Source: Fimbriimonadia bacterium (GTDB taxonomy: Bacteria; Armatimonadota; Fimbriimonadia; Fimbriimonadales; GBS-DC). From it: a stretch of DNA of 64,000 nt. A model generated the notes under the pieces. It saw only the letters and a list, made by a program, of their open reading frames with translations, did no database searches and had not been told where the DNA came from. Positions 1-8,850 of this stretch are shown piece after piece (position 1 is the stretch's first letter; the number at the start of each line of letters is the position of its first letter). A program made the translations under genes and the position numbers. The stretch spans positions 62,001-126,000 of the forward strand of contig JAHCHP010000002.1 in the NCBI GenBank assembly GCA_026129765.1, given 5' to 3'.

Positions 1-891
1 TTCAATGGCGACTTCATTGCCCGATTTGATCTCTTCGGCTTTCGGCGATGGCATTTCGCCCGGATGCGGTCCCATTTCGATGATCGCGTTCAGCAGCCGC
101 TGCACCCCCACACCGGTATGCGCCGAGCCAAACAGCACCGGCACCAGCGTTCCCATATCGACTCCGGTATGCAGCCCATGAATCAATTCTTCTTCGGTCA
201 ATGCCTGACCATCTAGGTACTTCTCTGCCAATTCATCTTCCGATTCGGCAGCCACCTCCATCAATTGATCGCGGTCTGCTTCTACCTCTTCCATCAGTTC
301 CGCAGGAATATCGGTCTGCGCGGTATCCCGGTCAGAGCCGACATAGGCTGCCATATGCGATACATCCACCACACCCTTAAAGGCGGTTTGCGTACCGATA
401 GGCACATGAAGCGGCACGACCCGCCGCCCGCAAACCTCTTTCAAGGTTGCCATCAGTCCGGTATGGTCCGCGTTATCGCGTTCCATTTTGTTGACAAAGA
501 TAAATCGCGGCAGGTTTAACTGCTCGCACAGTTCCCAAGCGTTTTCGAATCCCACATCGAGATCCGCTTGCGCGGGCGCAACCAGCACCGCCATATCCGC
601 CACACGGAGCGCTTCGTACATTTCACCGATAAAGTCAGGATATCCCGGCACATCCAGAATGTTGATTTTGTAGCCCTGCCACTCCACCGGCAACAGCGAC
701 AAGCCCAAACTGTGTTTCCGTTTGATCTCGTCGGGATCAAAATCGGAGGTCGTGTTGCCTGCCTCCACGGACCCCACGCGGTCGATATGCTCAGCCATAT
801 AGAGCAGGTGTTCGGCAAGCGTTGTTTTGCCTGCGCCTCCATGCCCCACGAACGCCACATTGCGTATTTTCTCGATAGGATACTGCTTCAC
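1..891 (-). CDS. Elongation factor G-like GTPase, C-terminus beyond window
   Basis: The GTG start at 889-891 follows GGAGG by six bases, and the frame stays open to the window edge (297 codons). The N-terminus has a P-loop (GHGGAGKTT), the G3 motif DVPGYPDF and NKMERD as G4, which is the order of an EF-G type translational GTPase. The P-loop and switch I (NTTSDFDPDEIKRK) match the EF-G-like (FusA2-type) branch, not canonical EF-G, which has [10 protein letters not shown] canonical fusA lies at 10083. EF-G-like paralogs can act in ribosome recycling or have no known role. The gene sits 109 bp downstream of rplE on the same strand, where rpsN and rpsH would normally lie. Confidence 0.9.
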   Translation of the reverse strand, partial: MKQYPIEKIRNVAFVGHGGAGKTTLAEHLLYMAEHIDRVGSVEAGNTTSDFDPDEIKRKHSLGLSLLPVEWQGYKINILDVPGYPDFIGEMYEALRVADMAVLVAPAQADLDVGFENAWELCEQLNLPRFIFVNKMERDNADHTGLMATLKEVCGRRVVPLHVPIGTQTAFKGVVDVSHMAAYVGSDRDTAQTDIPAELMEEVEADRDQLMEVAAESEDELAEKYLDGQALTEEELIHGLHTGVDMGTLVPVLFGSAHTGVGVQRLLNAIIEMGPHPGEMPSPKAEEIKSGNEVAIE

Positions 892-963
892 CGTATGCCT
901 CCGCTATTTAGGATAGATTTCGAGTCTCTAAGGGTCTAACCAAATCAAATAAGCGTCATGAAA

Positions 964-988
964 GCGGGCGACTCGTGGGTCTGCCCGC
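964..988 (-). terminator. Hairpin after rplE
   Basis: A 6-bp GC stem (GCGGGC/GCCCGC) lies 12 bases past the rplE stop and is followed on the minus strand by only TTT. It could be a weak terminator or a processing hairpin separating the ribosomal operon from the EF-G-like gene. The GTCTGCCC arm recurs in a palindrome at 37468. Confidence 0.4.
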
Positions 989-1000
989 CTCGTAAAACAT

Positions 1001-1651
1001 TTAGTTTTCCCGGAAGGGGAAGCCCATCAACTTCAACAAGGCTAACGCCTCTTCGTCGTTCTTTGCGCTGGTGCAGATTGTGATATCCATGCCGCGCGTC
1101 CGGTCGACCTGATCGTAAACGATCTCTGGGAAGAGCAGTTGCTCTTTCAGTCCCAGCGAGTAGTTGCCGCGCCCATCGAACGAGCGAGGAGAGATACCCC
1201 CAAAGTCCCGGATTCGGGGCAATACCACACTACCTAACTTCTCCAGAAAGATATACATCTGGTCGCCGCGCAGGGTCACTTTGCAGCCAATGCGGTTGCC
1301 TTGTCTCAGGCGGAAATTAGAAATCGCTTTTTTCGCGGTGGTGGTGACCGGTTTTTGTCCCGTGATAATCGCCATTTCCCGGATCGCGTTCTCCAACAGT
1401 TTCGGTTCTTGTTCGCCCTTACCCACGCCCATATTGACCACAACTTTGACCAGTTTCGGCACTTGCATCGGATTCGTATAGCCGAACTGCTGTTTCAGTT
1501 CATTGACCACATGCTCCTGGTAGCGTTTGCGCATGCCCGGAACGATCTTGACTCGCTCGTCGCTTATTTCATAGCCGCGATCCGATTTCTGCTCTTTGGC
1601 TCCTTTCTTCGGAGCGGCAGCGGGTTTCTGAGGTTGTTGTTGCTTAGCCAT
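1001..1651 (-). CDS. rplE: 50S ribosomal protein L5
   Basis: L5 binds 5S rRNA in the central protuberance of the large subunit. The protein is 216 aa against about 180 for most L5. The extra part is an N-terminal extension of about 38 residues rich in Lys, Pro, Gln and Ala ([20 protein letters not shown]) before the conserved start near [10 protein letters not shown]. Family motifs are clear: [45 protein letters not shown] and the C-terminal LLKLMGFPF. It is the last ribosomal gene of this operon: rpsN, rpsH, rplF and the rest of a spc operon are absent downstream. Confidence 0.97.
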   Translation of the reverse strand: MAKQQQPQKPAAAPKKGAKEQKSDRGYEISDERVKIVPGMRKRYQEHVVNELKQQFGYTNPMQVPKLVKVVVNMGVGKGEQEPKLLENAIREMAIITGQKPVTTTAKKAISNFRLRQGNRIGCKVTLRGDQMYIFLEKLGSVVLPRIRDFGGISPRSFDGRGNYSLGLKEQLLFPEIVYDQVDRTRGMDITICTSAKNDEEALALLKLMGFPFREN

Positions 1652-1680
1652 AATTTTCTCCTGACGATTTCACGCCTGCT

Positions 1681-2049
1681 TTATGCGATCACGTCCACAA
1701 TTTCGCCGCACCGTTTACATTTTCGCACCATGTGATTATGTTCGCCTCTGATCCGGGTCACCCGCGACGGCTTCTCGCAGTGGGGGCAGACCAGCATCAG
1801 TTTGCAGGCAAACATCGCGCCGGGCATCTGGATTCGTCCCGATTGCTGTTGGGCGGCGGCGGTTGGCATGGCAGGTCGCCGTTTGATATGTTTCGTGATG
1901 ATGTTCACGCCTTCCACGACGGCGCGGTTATGGCGCGGCATCACGCGCAACACCTTGCCCGTCTGTCCTTTGTCTTTGCCGGACAGCACGTAAACGGTGT
2001 CGCCTTTCTTTATTTTCATTCGCAAGGGTGTTTCGCGTTTCTTAATCAT
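1681..2049 (-). CDS. rplX: 50S ribosomal protein L24
   Basis: L24 is an early assembly protein of the 50S subunit. The 122-aa product has the KOW motif (KKGDTVYVLSGKDKGQTGKVLRV) followed by VEGVNIITKHIKRRP. The start has AAGGAGT nine bases upstream; a second Met lies ten residues in. Its C-terminal part holds a full four-cysteine zinc-ribbon pattern, CPHC and CKRC about 22 residues apart. Many bacterial L24 proteins have lost these cysteines. Next to rplN and rplE as usual. Confidence 0.97.
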   Translation of the reverse strand: MIKKRETPLRMKIKKGDTVYVLSGKDKGQTGKVLRVMPRHNRAVVEGVNIITKHIKRRPAMPTAAAQQQSGRIQMPGAMFACKLMLVCPHCEKPSRVTRIRGEHNHMVRKCKRCGEIVDVIA

Positions 2050-2093
2050 TTTTGAGTTACTCCTTCAAATCGTGTCGCCTATCCTTCCGGCGT

Positions 2094-2462
2094 TCAAATC
2101 ACTTCGGGCGCCAACGAAACGATGCGCATGAAGTTCCGGTCGCGCAGTTCTCGCGCCACGGGACCGAAGATTCGGGTTCCGCGCGGTTCCATGTTCTGGT
2201 TGATGACGACACAGGCGTTATCGTCGAAGCGCACCGTGGAGCCGTCCGGTCGTTTGATCACACGTTTTGTGCGAATGACCACCGCTTTCACCACATCGCC
2301 CTTTTTAATGGGCATATTGGGCGCTACATCTTTCACGGAGGCGACAATTATATCGCCGACATGACCATAGCGAGCGTTCGAACCCTTCAGCACACGAATA
2401 CACATGACTTCGCGCGCGCCTGAATTGTCCGCTACTTTCAATCGCGTAAAAGCTTGAACCAT
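2094..2462 (-). CDS. rplN: 50S ribosomal protein L14
   Basis: L14 is a highly conserved 122-aa protein near the subunit interface, where it contacts 16S rRNA helix 14. The sequence begins [20 protein letters not shown], has [15 protein letters not shown] and [22 protein letters not shown], and ends in LAPEVI, all typical. Length equals the family norm. It lies between rpsQ and rplX in the conserved order. Confidence 0.98.
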   Translation of the reverse strand: MVQAFTRLKVADNSGAREVMCIRVLKGSNARYGHVGDIIVASVKDVAPNMPIKKGDVVKAVVIRTKRVIKRPDGSTVRFDDNACVVINQNMEPRGTRIFGPVARELRDRNFMRIVSLAPEVI

Positions 2463-2517
2463 AGTTGTCCTCCCTTGTCTTGCGCTTTTGAGGCAATTCC
2501 GTTTGCCGGAAGCGCGA

Positions 2518-2841
2518 TTACTTCGCTCGCTCCAGAATCTGCCGAACGCGCCAGCGTTTATCGCGGCTTAACGGATGAGTCTCCACGATCTCGACGCGGT
2601 CTCCCACGTGGCATGCGCTATGTTCGTCGTGCGCTTTATATCGTTTGGTCCGGCGCACGATTTTGCCATACAGCGGGTGGCGCATATTTCGCTGGACAGC
2701 CACCACCACCGTTTTTTGCATTTTGTCGCTGACCACGAATCCGCTGCGCACTTTTCGCTGTCCTTTATATTCCTCTTTTGGCTCCAGTTCCACCGCGACT
2801 GCGGGGGTTTCTATCTTTGCCTCTTTTGGTGCTCTCGCCAT
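2518..2841 (-). CDS. rpsQ: 30S ribosomal protein S17
   Basis: S17 is a primary 16S rRNA binder of the OB-fold type. The core ([20 protein letters not shown] to the C-terminus, with [19 protein letters not shown] and [20 protein letters not shown]) is normal. The 107-aa length includes about 28 extra N-terminal residues, partly acidic ([20 protein letters not shown]). This adds S17 to the proteins in this operon with non-canonical terminal additions. It follows rpmC in standard order. Confidence 0.97.
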   Translation of the reverse strand: MARAPKEAKIETPAVAVELEPKEEYKGQRKVRSGFVVSDKMQKTVVVAVQRNMRHPLYGKIVRRTKRYKAHDEHSACHVGDRVEIVETHPLSRDKRWRVRQILERAK

Positions 2842-2857
2842 CGTTCGTTATCTCCCC

Positions 2858-3064
2858 TCACGACTGTGTGGTTTCGCGCTCATGCAAAATCGTCATCATG
2901 CGCGCAATATTCTTGCGCATGACGCGGTGCGCGTCCGTATCTTTTGTCTGCATCAAAACGGTTTGCACTCGATGCTGGTACAATGCGGTCTTCTGTTCGT
3001 CCAACTGCTTCCGCAACTCTGGCAGCGGCATTTTTCGGAGTTCTTCAGGCTTCATCGATTTCAT
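2858..3064 (-). CDS. rpmC: 50S ribosomal protein L29
   Basis: L29 lies near the polypeptide exit tunnel. The chosen ATG at 3064 gives 68 aa beginning [20 protein letters not shown], the normal L29 start, with AGGAGG about nine bases upstream. It overlaps the last 20 bases of rplP, so the SD and start codon sit inside the tail coding region of L16. A longer frame to 3133 exists, but it only adds a proline/arginine stretch read from L16 coding sequence. The conserved helical hairpin [18 protein letters not shown] is present. Confidence 0.95.
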   Translation of the reverse strand: MKSMKPEELRKMPLPELRKQLDEQKTALYQHRVQTVLMQTKDTDAHRVMRKNIARMMTILHERETTQS

Positions 3065-3773
3065 GGCTCTTCTCCTCCTCGGTTCCGGTCTCTGCGGGCG
3101 CATCGGCGGCGGGTTCTTCGGCAACTTCGGCAACCGCTTCCGCTACGGGTTCCTCTGTCGTCTCGTCGCCGGTCTCCACGCTCACTTCCGAAGAGACTTC
3201 AGGCGCAGGCGCATCTGCCGTTGTTTCGGCTTCACTCACGGCTTCTGTCTCCATCACGGCTTCCGTCGCGACAGGCGCATCGGCGTGAATCACTTCTTCT
3301 GCCATCCCAGGCGCAGCAGCATCAACCGTACCGTTGCTGCCATTCTCCAACACCACCTCTTTCTGAGAAGCGCGAGAAATGATCTTGGTTTTAATCGGCA
3401 ACTTGTGTGATGCGCGGCGCAAGGCTTCCAGCGCGGCATCTTCTGGCACGCCCGCCAGTTCCATGATCACGCGCCCACGTTTGACCACCGCGACCCAGCC
3501 TTCCACGCTTCCTTTACCGCTTCCCATACGGGTCTCCGCAGGGCGTTTGGTGTAAGGTTTGTCGGGGAAGACCCGGAACCAGGTCTTTCCACCGCGGCGC
3601 AGATGGCGCACGATGGCAACACGCGCCGCCTCCATCTGCCGGTTGGTCAACCAACATGGTTCCAGAGCGACCAGTCCATAATCGCCGAAATGCAATTCAC
3701 GGGCGCCTTTTGCCAACCCTTTCATGCGTCCGCGATGCTGCTTTCTATGCTTTGTTCTTTTTGGCATTAACAT
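3045..3773 (-). CDS. rplP: 50S ribosomal protein L16 with long acidic C-terminal tail
   Basis: L16 organises the A-site region of the 50S subunit. Residues 1-138 are a normal L16 ([74 protein letters not shown]). Usual length is about 140 aa; this protein has 242. The extra 100 residues are low-complexity Ala/Glu/Val/Thr, strongly acidic, ending [11 protein letters not shown]. The reading frame is intact and the downstream rpmC start is embedded in it, so the tail is translated. Its role is unknown. L22 and S3 in the same operon also carry long tails. Confidence 0.96.
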   Translation of the reverse strand: MLMPKRTKHRKQHRGRMKGLAKGARELHFGDYGLVALEPCWLTNRQMEAARVAIVRHLRRGGKTWFRVFPDKPYTKRPAETRMGSGKGSVEGWVAVVKRGRVIMELAGVPEDAALEALRRASHKLPIKTKIISRASQKEVVLENGSNGTVDAAAPGMAEEVIHADAPVATEAVMETEAVSEAETTADAPAPEVSSEVSVETGDETTEEPVAEAVAEVAEEPAADAPAETGTEEEKSHEIDEA

Positions 3774-3803
3774 AAGCGCACCTCATCCAATCGAAATGAT
3801 AAT

Positions 3804-3857
3804 CTCATAATTCTTGGCTCATAATGCTTGGCTCATAATGCTTGGCTCATAATGCTT
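3804..3857. repeat. Tandem repeat of 14 bp between rplP and rpsC
   Basis: Three perfect copies of GGCTCATAATGCTT (3816-3829, 3830-3843, 3844-3857) follow a degenerate partial copy at 3804-3815. They lie in the roughly 100-bp spacer between two cotranscribed ribosomal genes, where spacers are otherwise short. Confidence 0.95.
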
Positions 3858-3874
3858 AGTTCTTAAGAGCCTGT

Positions 3875-4849
3875 TTACTCGCTGCTCTCCGCGTGATTTT
3901 CTGGCGCGGGCGTTTCCGCGGGCGCAGGAGCCGCCTCCACGATGGGCTGCTCTTGCGGTGTAGTAGTCGTTCTTGCCGAAGGCGCTCCACCACCGCGTCG
4001 TCCACCGCCGCCGCCGCCACCGCGTCGTCCACCACCACCGCCGCCCGGTCGGTCACCGCCCGGACCACTGCCCCGGTTACCTCTGCCCCGTCGGTCGCCG
4101 CCGCCACCTGGTCGATCGCCTCGTCCTCCTGGTCGGTCGCCTCGTCGAGGGGCTTCAAACGCGCCTTCTGGCGTGCTGATGGTGCTGAGCAGCATTTTGC
4201 GCTCGGACATGGGGATGTCACCCTTATAAATCCAAACCTTGACCCCAACGGTGCCGTAGATCGTGAAGGCGGTCGCAAAGCCGTAATCGATATCTGCCCG
4301 CAAGGTCTGCAAAGGCACGCGCCCTTGACGATCCCACTCGGTTCGCGCGATTTCCGCGCCATTCAGACGCCCGGACACCATCATCTTGATGCCTTTCACA
4401 TTGGCGCGTTGCGCGCGGGTGAGCGATTGGCGCATGGCTCGGCGGTGCGAAATTCGTTTTTCCAACTGCTGAGCGATATTCTCAGCGACCAGTTGCGCAT
4501 CCGTTTCGGGATTGCGAATGTCTTGGATATCCACATTCACGCGGGTTCCGGAGTTCTGATGCCCGGTCACTTTCGCCACTAGCTGTGTGATCTCTTCGAT
4601 TCCCTTGCCGCCTTTACCGATCAGTTGTCCCGGCTTTGCGGCGAAAATAATCACGCGCAGGGTGTTGGCAGCGCGCTCGATTTCGATGCGAGAGATTCCG
4701 GCATTGTACCAGCGCGATTTGATGGCTTTTCGAATTTGGTGATCTTCATAGACCATCTGGCTGTACTGCTTTTTCGGGGCGAACCAGCGGCTCTCCCAAT
4801 CGCGCGTAATCCCTACGCGAAACCCTATCGGGTGAATTTTCTGACCCAT
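3875..4849 (-). CDS. rpsC: 30S ribosomal protein S3 with Arg/Gly-rich C-terminal tail
   Basis: S3 forms part of the mRNA entry channel and helicase on the 30S subunit. Residues 1-222 are a complete S3: [22 protein letters not shown] motif [34 protein letters not shown] and [14 protein letters not shown]. The usual length is 210-240; here it is 324. Residues 234-289 form a Gly/Arg/Asp/Pro tract made of RGDRPGG-like and [12 protein letters not shown] units, resembling eukaryotic RGG boxes. Residues 290-324 switch to an acidic Pro/Ala/Glu end. The tail starts just beyond the body that lines the mRNA entry site, so RNA contact is plausible but inferred. Confidence 0.96.
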   Translation of the reverse strand: MGQKIHPIGFRVGITRDWESRWFAPKKQYSQMVYEDHQIRKAIKSRWYNAGISRIEIERAANTLRVIIFAAKPGQLIGKGGKGIEEITQLVAKVTGHQNSGTRVNVDIQDIRNPETDAQLVAENIAQQLEKRISHRRAMRQSLTRAQRANVKGIKMMVSGRLNGAEIARTEWDRQGRVPLQTLRADIDYGFATAFTIYGTVGVKVWIYKGDIPMSERKMLLSTISTPEGAFEAPRRGDRPGGRGDRPGGGGDRRGRGNRGSGPGGDRPGGGGGGRRGGGGGGGRRGGGAPSARTTTTPQEQPIVEAAPAPAETPAPENHAESSE

Positions 4850-4851
4850 CC

Positions 4852-5649
4852 TTACGCTCCTCCTCCGGGTTCCTCTTTCGAAGTCTCTTCTTCTGTTGTC
4901 TCGCTTTCTGTTGTGTCTGGCGTTTCGCTCGCTGCGGAGGTCTCCTCTGCAGGCGTTTCCGCCGCCGCTTCTGCGGTTGCCGTCTCAGGAGCCGTTTCTT
5001 CCACTGCGGGCGCACTCGCCTCAGCGGTTTCTGGCACAGCAGCTTCGGCGGTTTCCACAACCGGCTCTTCTACCACTACAGGCGCAGCGGCTTCGGCAGT
5101 CTCCACTGTCTCCACAGCCTCCACAACGGGCGTCTCTACGACTTCTTCGACCGCGTCGGGCGCTGCTGGGGCGGCTGCTTCCGCAACGACGGGCGCAACT
5201 GCAACACGGGTTGCCGCTTTCGCTGCCCGCTTATCGCGCCACTTTTTAATGCGTTCCAATCGCTCTTTGGCGACTTCTGCTGCTTCCTGCTCAACCTCAA
5301 GCGTGGGTGATTCGGGCGAGACAATCAGTGTGATGTGGCTGGTGCGCTTCAAAATCTTGAAGGCTCTGCCCCGGTCTTTTGGCAGAATACGCTTCAGCAT
5401 CGGTCCCTCATCCACATAGGCTTTCGTGACAAACAGGCTCTCCTGCGCGATCTGGTGATTGTTTTCCGCATTCGCCATCGCCGATTCCAGCAGTTTGCGT
5501 GTTATACGCGCCGCTTTGTTGGGCAGGTTGGCGAGAATGTTCAGCGCAGCGAAGGCATGTTCTCCCCGCACCATGTCCACCACTAAGCGCGCCTTTCGGG
5601 GCGGTATGCGAACATATTTTACAACGGCTCTGACCTCTTTGGTATCCAT
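4852..5649 (-). CDS. rplV: 50S ribosomal protein L22 with long acidic C-terminal tail
   Basis: L22 lines the peptide exit tunnel. Residues 1-112 are normal L22 ([69 protein letters not shown]). A charged helix-like linker (about 115-148) follows, then about 115 residues of Ala/Val/Glu/Thr/Pro low complexity with net negative charge, ending EEEPGGGA-like. Usual length is 110-120; this one is 265. The frame is unbroken and rpsC begins two bases past the stop. Confidence 0.96.
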   Translation of the reverse strand: MDTKEVRAVVKYVRIPPRKARLVVDMVRGEHAFAALNILANLPNKAARITRKLLESAMANAENNHQIAQESLFVTKAYVDEGPMLKRILPKDRGRAFKILKRTSHITLIVSPESPTLEVEQEAAEVAKERLERIKKWRDKRAAKAATRVAVAPVVAEAAAPAAPDAVEEVVETPVVEAVETVETAEAAAPVVVEEPVVETAEAAVPETAEASAPAVEETAPETATAEAAAETPAEETSAASETPDTTESETTEEETSKEEPGGGA

Positions 5650-5664
5650 AAATCTCCTCTCCTC

Positions 5665-5946
5665 CTACCGCACTTTTGAAGAGCGTTCCGAGCCGGGATG
5701 CGACCGGAAGGTCCTGGTAGGCACGAATTCGCCCAGCTTATGACCGATCATCTGTTCGGTCACGTACACCGGCACGTGCTTGCGCCCATCATGCACATTG
5801 ATTGTGTGTCCAATCATTTCCGGCACAATGGTAGAGCGGCGGGACCAGGTTTTGAGCTGTCTCTTCTGTCCCGAATCGTTCATGCTGCGCACTCGCTGGA
5901 GCAATCGCTCCTCGATATAAGGTCCTTTTTTCAGTGAACGTCCCAT
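5665..5946 (-). CDS. rpsS: 30S ribosomal protein S19
   Basis: S19 lies in the head of the 30S subunit with S13. The 93-aa sequence [40 protein letters not shown] and [14 protein letters not shown] is diagnostic, and length is normal. It lies in standard order between rplB and rplV with no added tail. Confidence 0.98.
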   Translation of the reverse strand: MGRSLKKGPYIEERLLQRVRSMNDSGQKRQLKTWSRRSTIVPEMIGHTINVHDGRKHVPVYVTEQMIGHKLGEFVPTRTFRSHPGSERSSKVR

Positions 5947-6006
5947 AAGTTTTCTCCGACGCTTGGAGGCAGTCCGCGCTGAAAAGCGGAACCGCCCTCA
6001 ATTCTT

Positions 6007-6831
6007 CTATTTCCTTCGTTTCATGATGAATTTGTTGGTGCGTTTGTTGCGCCGCGTTTTCACACCCAGAGCCGGTTTGCCCCAAGGGGTTTTCGGATGC
6101 GGCATGCCCACGGGGGACTTGCCTTCGCCGCCGCCATGCGGGTGATCGCGGGGGGTCATCGCGGAGCCTCGCACTTTCGGGCGTCTGCCCATCCAGCGTG
6201 TTTTGCCTGCTTTGCCCCAAGATTCGTTTTCGTGGTCCAGGTTCCCCACCTGCCCCACCGTCGCGATACAGTTCAGATGCACCACGCGCATTTCGCCGGA
6301 CGGCATTTTGATCTGGGCATAGTCGCCTTCTTTTCCGACCAGCTGCGCTGCCGCGCCCGCGCTGCGAACCATCTGACCGCCGCGTCCCGGCTGCAATTCG
6401 ATATTGTGGATCAGCGTACCCACCGGCATCGTTCTGAGAGGCAGCGCGTTGCCCGGTTTGATGTCGGCATCGGGCGCGCTCATGACCGTATCGCCCACAT
6501 TCAGACCGACCGGCGCCAGGATATACCGCTTCTCGCCATCCACATAATGGATCAGCGCGATTCGGGAGGTGCGGTTCGGATCATACTCGATCGCCGCCAC
6601 TTTGCCTGGCACGCCGGTTTTATTGCGCTTGAAATCGATGTCCCGGTAGAGCCGCTTATGTCCGCCGCCCCGATGACGCGCCGTGACGCGCCCATGGAAG
6701 TTGCGCCCCCCTGTTTTATGTATGCCTTTCGTTAATTTCTTTTCCGGCTCGCTTTTGGTGATCTCCTCAAAACTGGAGGTCGCCATGAAGCGTCTGCCGG
6801 GTGAAGTCGGTTTCCATTTTTTTACAGCCAT
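6007..6831 (-). CDS. rplB: 50S ribosomal protein L2
   Basis: L2 is needed for subunit joining and sits close to the peptidyl transferase centre. The 274-aa product has [20 protein letters not shown], the SH3-like region and the C-terminal signature [16 protein letters not shown]. The histidine in HPHGGGEG matches the conserved histidine (E. coli H229 region). Length and gene order are normal. Confidence 0.98.
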   Translation of the reverse strand: MAVKKWKPTSPGRRFMATSSFEEITKSEPEKKLTKGIHKTGGRNFHGRVTARHRGGGHKRLYRDIDFKRNKTGVPGKVAAIEYDPNRTSRIALIHYVDGEKRYILAPVGLNVGDTVMSAPDADIKPGNALPLRTMPVGTLIHNIELQPGRGGQMVRSAGAAAQLVGKEGDYAQIKMPSGEMRVVHLNCIATVGQVGNLDHENESWGKAGKTRWMGRRPKVRGSAMTPRDHPHGGGEGKSPVGMPHPKTPWGKPALGVKTRRNKRTNKFIMKRRK

Positions 6832-6866
6832 TGTTATCTCCGTATAGTGATTTCAGGCGATCCGCG

Positions 6867-7154
6867 TTAGACCGCGAAATCATCGATTTTATGACCAGGC
6901 TTCAAGCTGACAATCGCTTTTTTCCACCGTCGGGTGTAGCCGCGGCTCCGTTGTCCCAATCGTTTCGGTTTCGGTTTGACCCAGTGCGTGCGTACCTTTT
7001 CAACCTCCACCTTGTACACGGTTTTCACCGCAGAGGCGATATCGATTTTGGTCGCGTCTGGCGCAACCTCAAAAAAGTATTGACCTATTGAGGTCAAGAG
7101 CGTTCCCTTTTCCGTAATCAGGGGACGCATTAAAATATCGGCTGGATGTTTCAT
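6867..7154 (-). CDS. rplW: 50S ribosomal protein L23
   Basis: L23 forms the exit-tunnel docking site for trigger factor and SRP. The start at 7154 (MKHPADILMRPLITEKG) overlaps the rplD stop in an ATGA junction and gives 95 aa, the family norm. An upstream in-frame Met exists but lies entirely inside rplD. The family motifs RPLITEKGT, YFFEVAPDATKIDI and RRWKKAIVSL are visible. Confidence 0.96.
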   Translation of the reverse strand: MKHPADILMRPLITEKGTLLTSIGQYFFEVAPDATKIDIASAVKTVYKVEVEKVRTHWVKPKPKRLGQRSRGYTRRWKKAIVSLKPGHKIDDFAV

Positions 7155-7780
7155 CGCGCCCACACCTCCTCCATTGCTTGAACGGCAGACTGAGTGGCGA
7201 TAATCGTATTCGCGGATAAGAGCTCGACCAGCGAGAATCCGGGAGCGACTTTCACCTGGACATTGGGCAGATTGCGGAACGATTTCCAAACCGTTTCGTT
7301 GTGTTCGCCCAACAGGATCAAGACTTTCTTATCTTTTGCGCCCAGCCCGCTCAGGATTTCCATGGCGCGCTTCGTTTTGATTTCGGTCATTCCGAGATCG
7401 TCCACGAGGATCAGATCGCCCGCCTGAAATTTCGCGGACAACGCGGAAGCAAGCGCGAGCCGTTTCTCTTTCTTGCTCATCGTTATCTCATGATCACGCG
7501 GGTGCGGACCATGCGCGACACCGCCTTTGCGCCAATGCGGCGCGCGAATCGTTCCTTGTCGAGCGCGTCCTGTATGTTTCTGTTTCCAGGGCTTGCGTCC
7601 ACCGCCCGCCACTTCCGCGCGGGTCAAGGTGTCGTGGGTTCCATGTCGCTGGTGCGCCTGCTCCACTCGCATTTTGCGGTGCATCAAACCCACTTTCGGA
7701 GTCAGCCCGAACAACTTATCGTTCAGTTCGGCTTCTCCAATCGCTTTTCCCTGCGCATTATGCACTGAAATCTTTGGCAT
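7151..7780 (-). CDS. rplD: 50S ribosomal protein L4
   Basis: L4 reaches into the exit tunnel and in enterobacteria also represses the S10 operon. The 209-aa protein has the extended-loop signature TRAEVAGGGRKPWKQKHTGR and ARQGTIRAPHWRKGGVAHGP, and a standard C-terminal domain (LILVDDLGM to the end). Whether it regulates this operon cannot be seen: no E. coli-like S10 leader is evident ahead of rpsJ. Confidence 0.97.
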   Translation of the reverse strand: MPKISVHNAQGKAIGEAELNDKLFGLTPKVGLMHRKMRVEQAHQRHGTHDTLTRAEVAGGGRKPWKQKHTGRARQGTIRAPHWRKGGVAHGPHPRDHEITMSKKEKRLALASALSAKFQAGDLILVDDLGMTEIKTKRAMEILSGLGAKDKKVLILLGEHNETVWKSFRNLPNVQVKVAPGFSLVELLSANTIIATQSAVQAMEEVWAR

Positions 7781-7794
7781 TGTTCCTTCCCTCG

Positions 7795-8421
7795 TTAATT
7801 CTGTTTTAGCACGTAGATCGTTTCGCCGTTCGCTCCCGGAACCGAGCCCTTGATCAACATCAAATTCTTGTCTGGGTCGATCTGCACCACTGTCACATCG
7901 CGCTGCGTGACCTGTTCTCCGCCCATGCGTCCCGGTTTGCGCGTGTTTTTGAAGACGCGCTGGGGTCCGGTCGCGCCGCTGGAAAGCGGGCGGCGATGGG
8001 TCATGGAACCATGGGTCATGGGACCGCCGTGAAAATGGTACCGCTTGACAACGCCCGCGAACCCTTTTCCTTTCGAGGTACCAGTAATTCGCACCGTCTC
8101 GCCTTCCGAAAAGACCTGATCCACTTTAATGGTCTGTCCTTCCTGAATTTCGTCCGTCAGGATCGGAAACTCTTTCAGATGGCGCAACGGTTTCTCATGC
8201 AGCCCGACACGCTGGAGATGACCCGAAGTGGGTTTATTGACTTTCCGCTTCGCAATCTGCCCGAACCCGATCTGCGCGGCGCGATAGCCGTCATGTTCCG
8301 CCGAGCGCACCTGGGTGACGAAGCAGGGTCCTATTTCCAACACTGTCACCGGCACGAATCGCCCTTTTTCATCAAATACATGGGTCATGCCGATCTTTTT
8401 TCCAATCAAACCGCCAATCAT
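7795..8421 (-). CDS. rplC: 50S ribosomal protein L3
   Basis: L3 is an assembly initiator close to the peptidyl transferase centre. The start at 8421 (MIGGLIGKKIGMTHVFDEKG) is preceded by GGAGG at seven bases. An earlier ATG at 8439 lies upstream of that SD and is rejected. The product is 208 aa with the hallmark GKGFAGVVKRYHFHGGPMTH and the GRMGGEQVTQRDVTVV segment. Confidence 0.96.
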   Translation of the reverse strand: MIGGLIGKKIGMTHVFDEKGRFVPVTVLEIGPCFVTQVRSAEHDGYRAAQIGFGQIAKRKVNKPTSGHLQRVGLHEKPLRHLKEFPILTDEIQEGQTIKVDQVFSEGETVRITGTSKGKGFAGVVKRYHFHGGPMTHGSMTHRRPLSSGATGPQRVFKNTRKPGRMGGEQVTQRDVTVVQIDPDKNLMLIKGSVPGANGETIYVLKQN

Positions 8422-8472
8422 ACTCGTTCCTCCATCCATTGATCAGGGAAAATTTTTCCTTTTTATGATTTT

Positions 8473-8781
8473 TCAGGATTTAATTTCAATATCCACGCCG
8501 CTGGGCAGATCAAGACGCATCAGCGCGTCAATGGTGCGGTTGGTTGGCTCCACGATGTCGATGAGCCGCTTATGCGTCCGCACCTCGAAATGCTCCATTC
8601 CGATTTTATCGATATGGGGTCCCCGGATCACGCAGAACCGTTTGATCTCGGTGGGTAGCGGAACCGGTCCACGCACACGCGCGCCCGTTCGCTTCACCTG
8701 ATCCACAATTCTTTCCACTGATTGATCCAAGACCCGGTGATCATATGCCCGCAGCCTGATTCTTATTTTATCGCGTTTCAT
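8473..8781 (-). CDS. rpsJ: 30S ribosomal protein S10
   Basis: S10 is both a 30S head protein and the NusE antitermination factor. The 102-aa sequence ([74 protein letters not shown]) is canonical. GGGGAGA lies upstream of the ATG. It follows tuf, so the str and S10 operons are joined here. Confidence 0.98.
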   Translation of the reverse strand: MKRDKIRIRLRAYDHRVLDQSVERIVDQVKRTGARVRGPVPLPTEIKRFCVIRGPHIDKIGMEHFEVRTHKRLIDIVEPTNRTIDALMRLDLPSGVDIEIKS

Positions 8782-8807
8782 TCTTGTCTCCCCGGAGGGT
8801 TGATTTA

Positions 8808-8836
8808 AGCGCGGGGGCGTATACGTCCCTCGCGCT
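8808..8836 (-). other. Hairpin between tuf and rpsJ
   Basis: An inverted repeat (AGCGCG with CGCGCT, plus inner GGG with CCC) occupies the 69-bp spacer between tuf and rpsJ. No T-run follows on the minus strand, so it looks more like an mRNA processing or stability hairpin than a terminator. Confidence 0.45.
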
Positions 8837-8850
8837 CCCTATTGAACTCG

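Noticed and set aside
2645..3410. Long plus-strand frames opposite rpmC and rplP
   Set aside because: They are antisense to the repetitive Ala/Glu tail and have low-complexity Arg/Leu/Ser products.
4625..5419. Ser/Ala/Val/Thr-rich 264-codon plus-strand frame
   Set aside because: It is the antisense of the L22 acidic tail, so the apparent repeat protein is a reflection.
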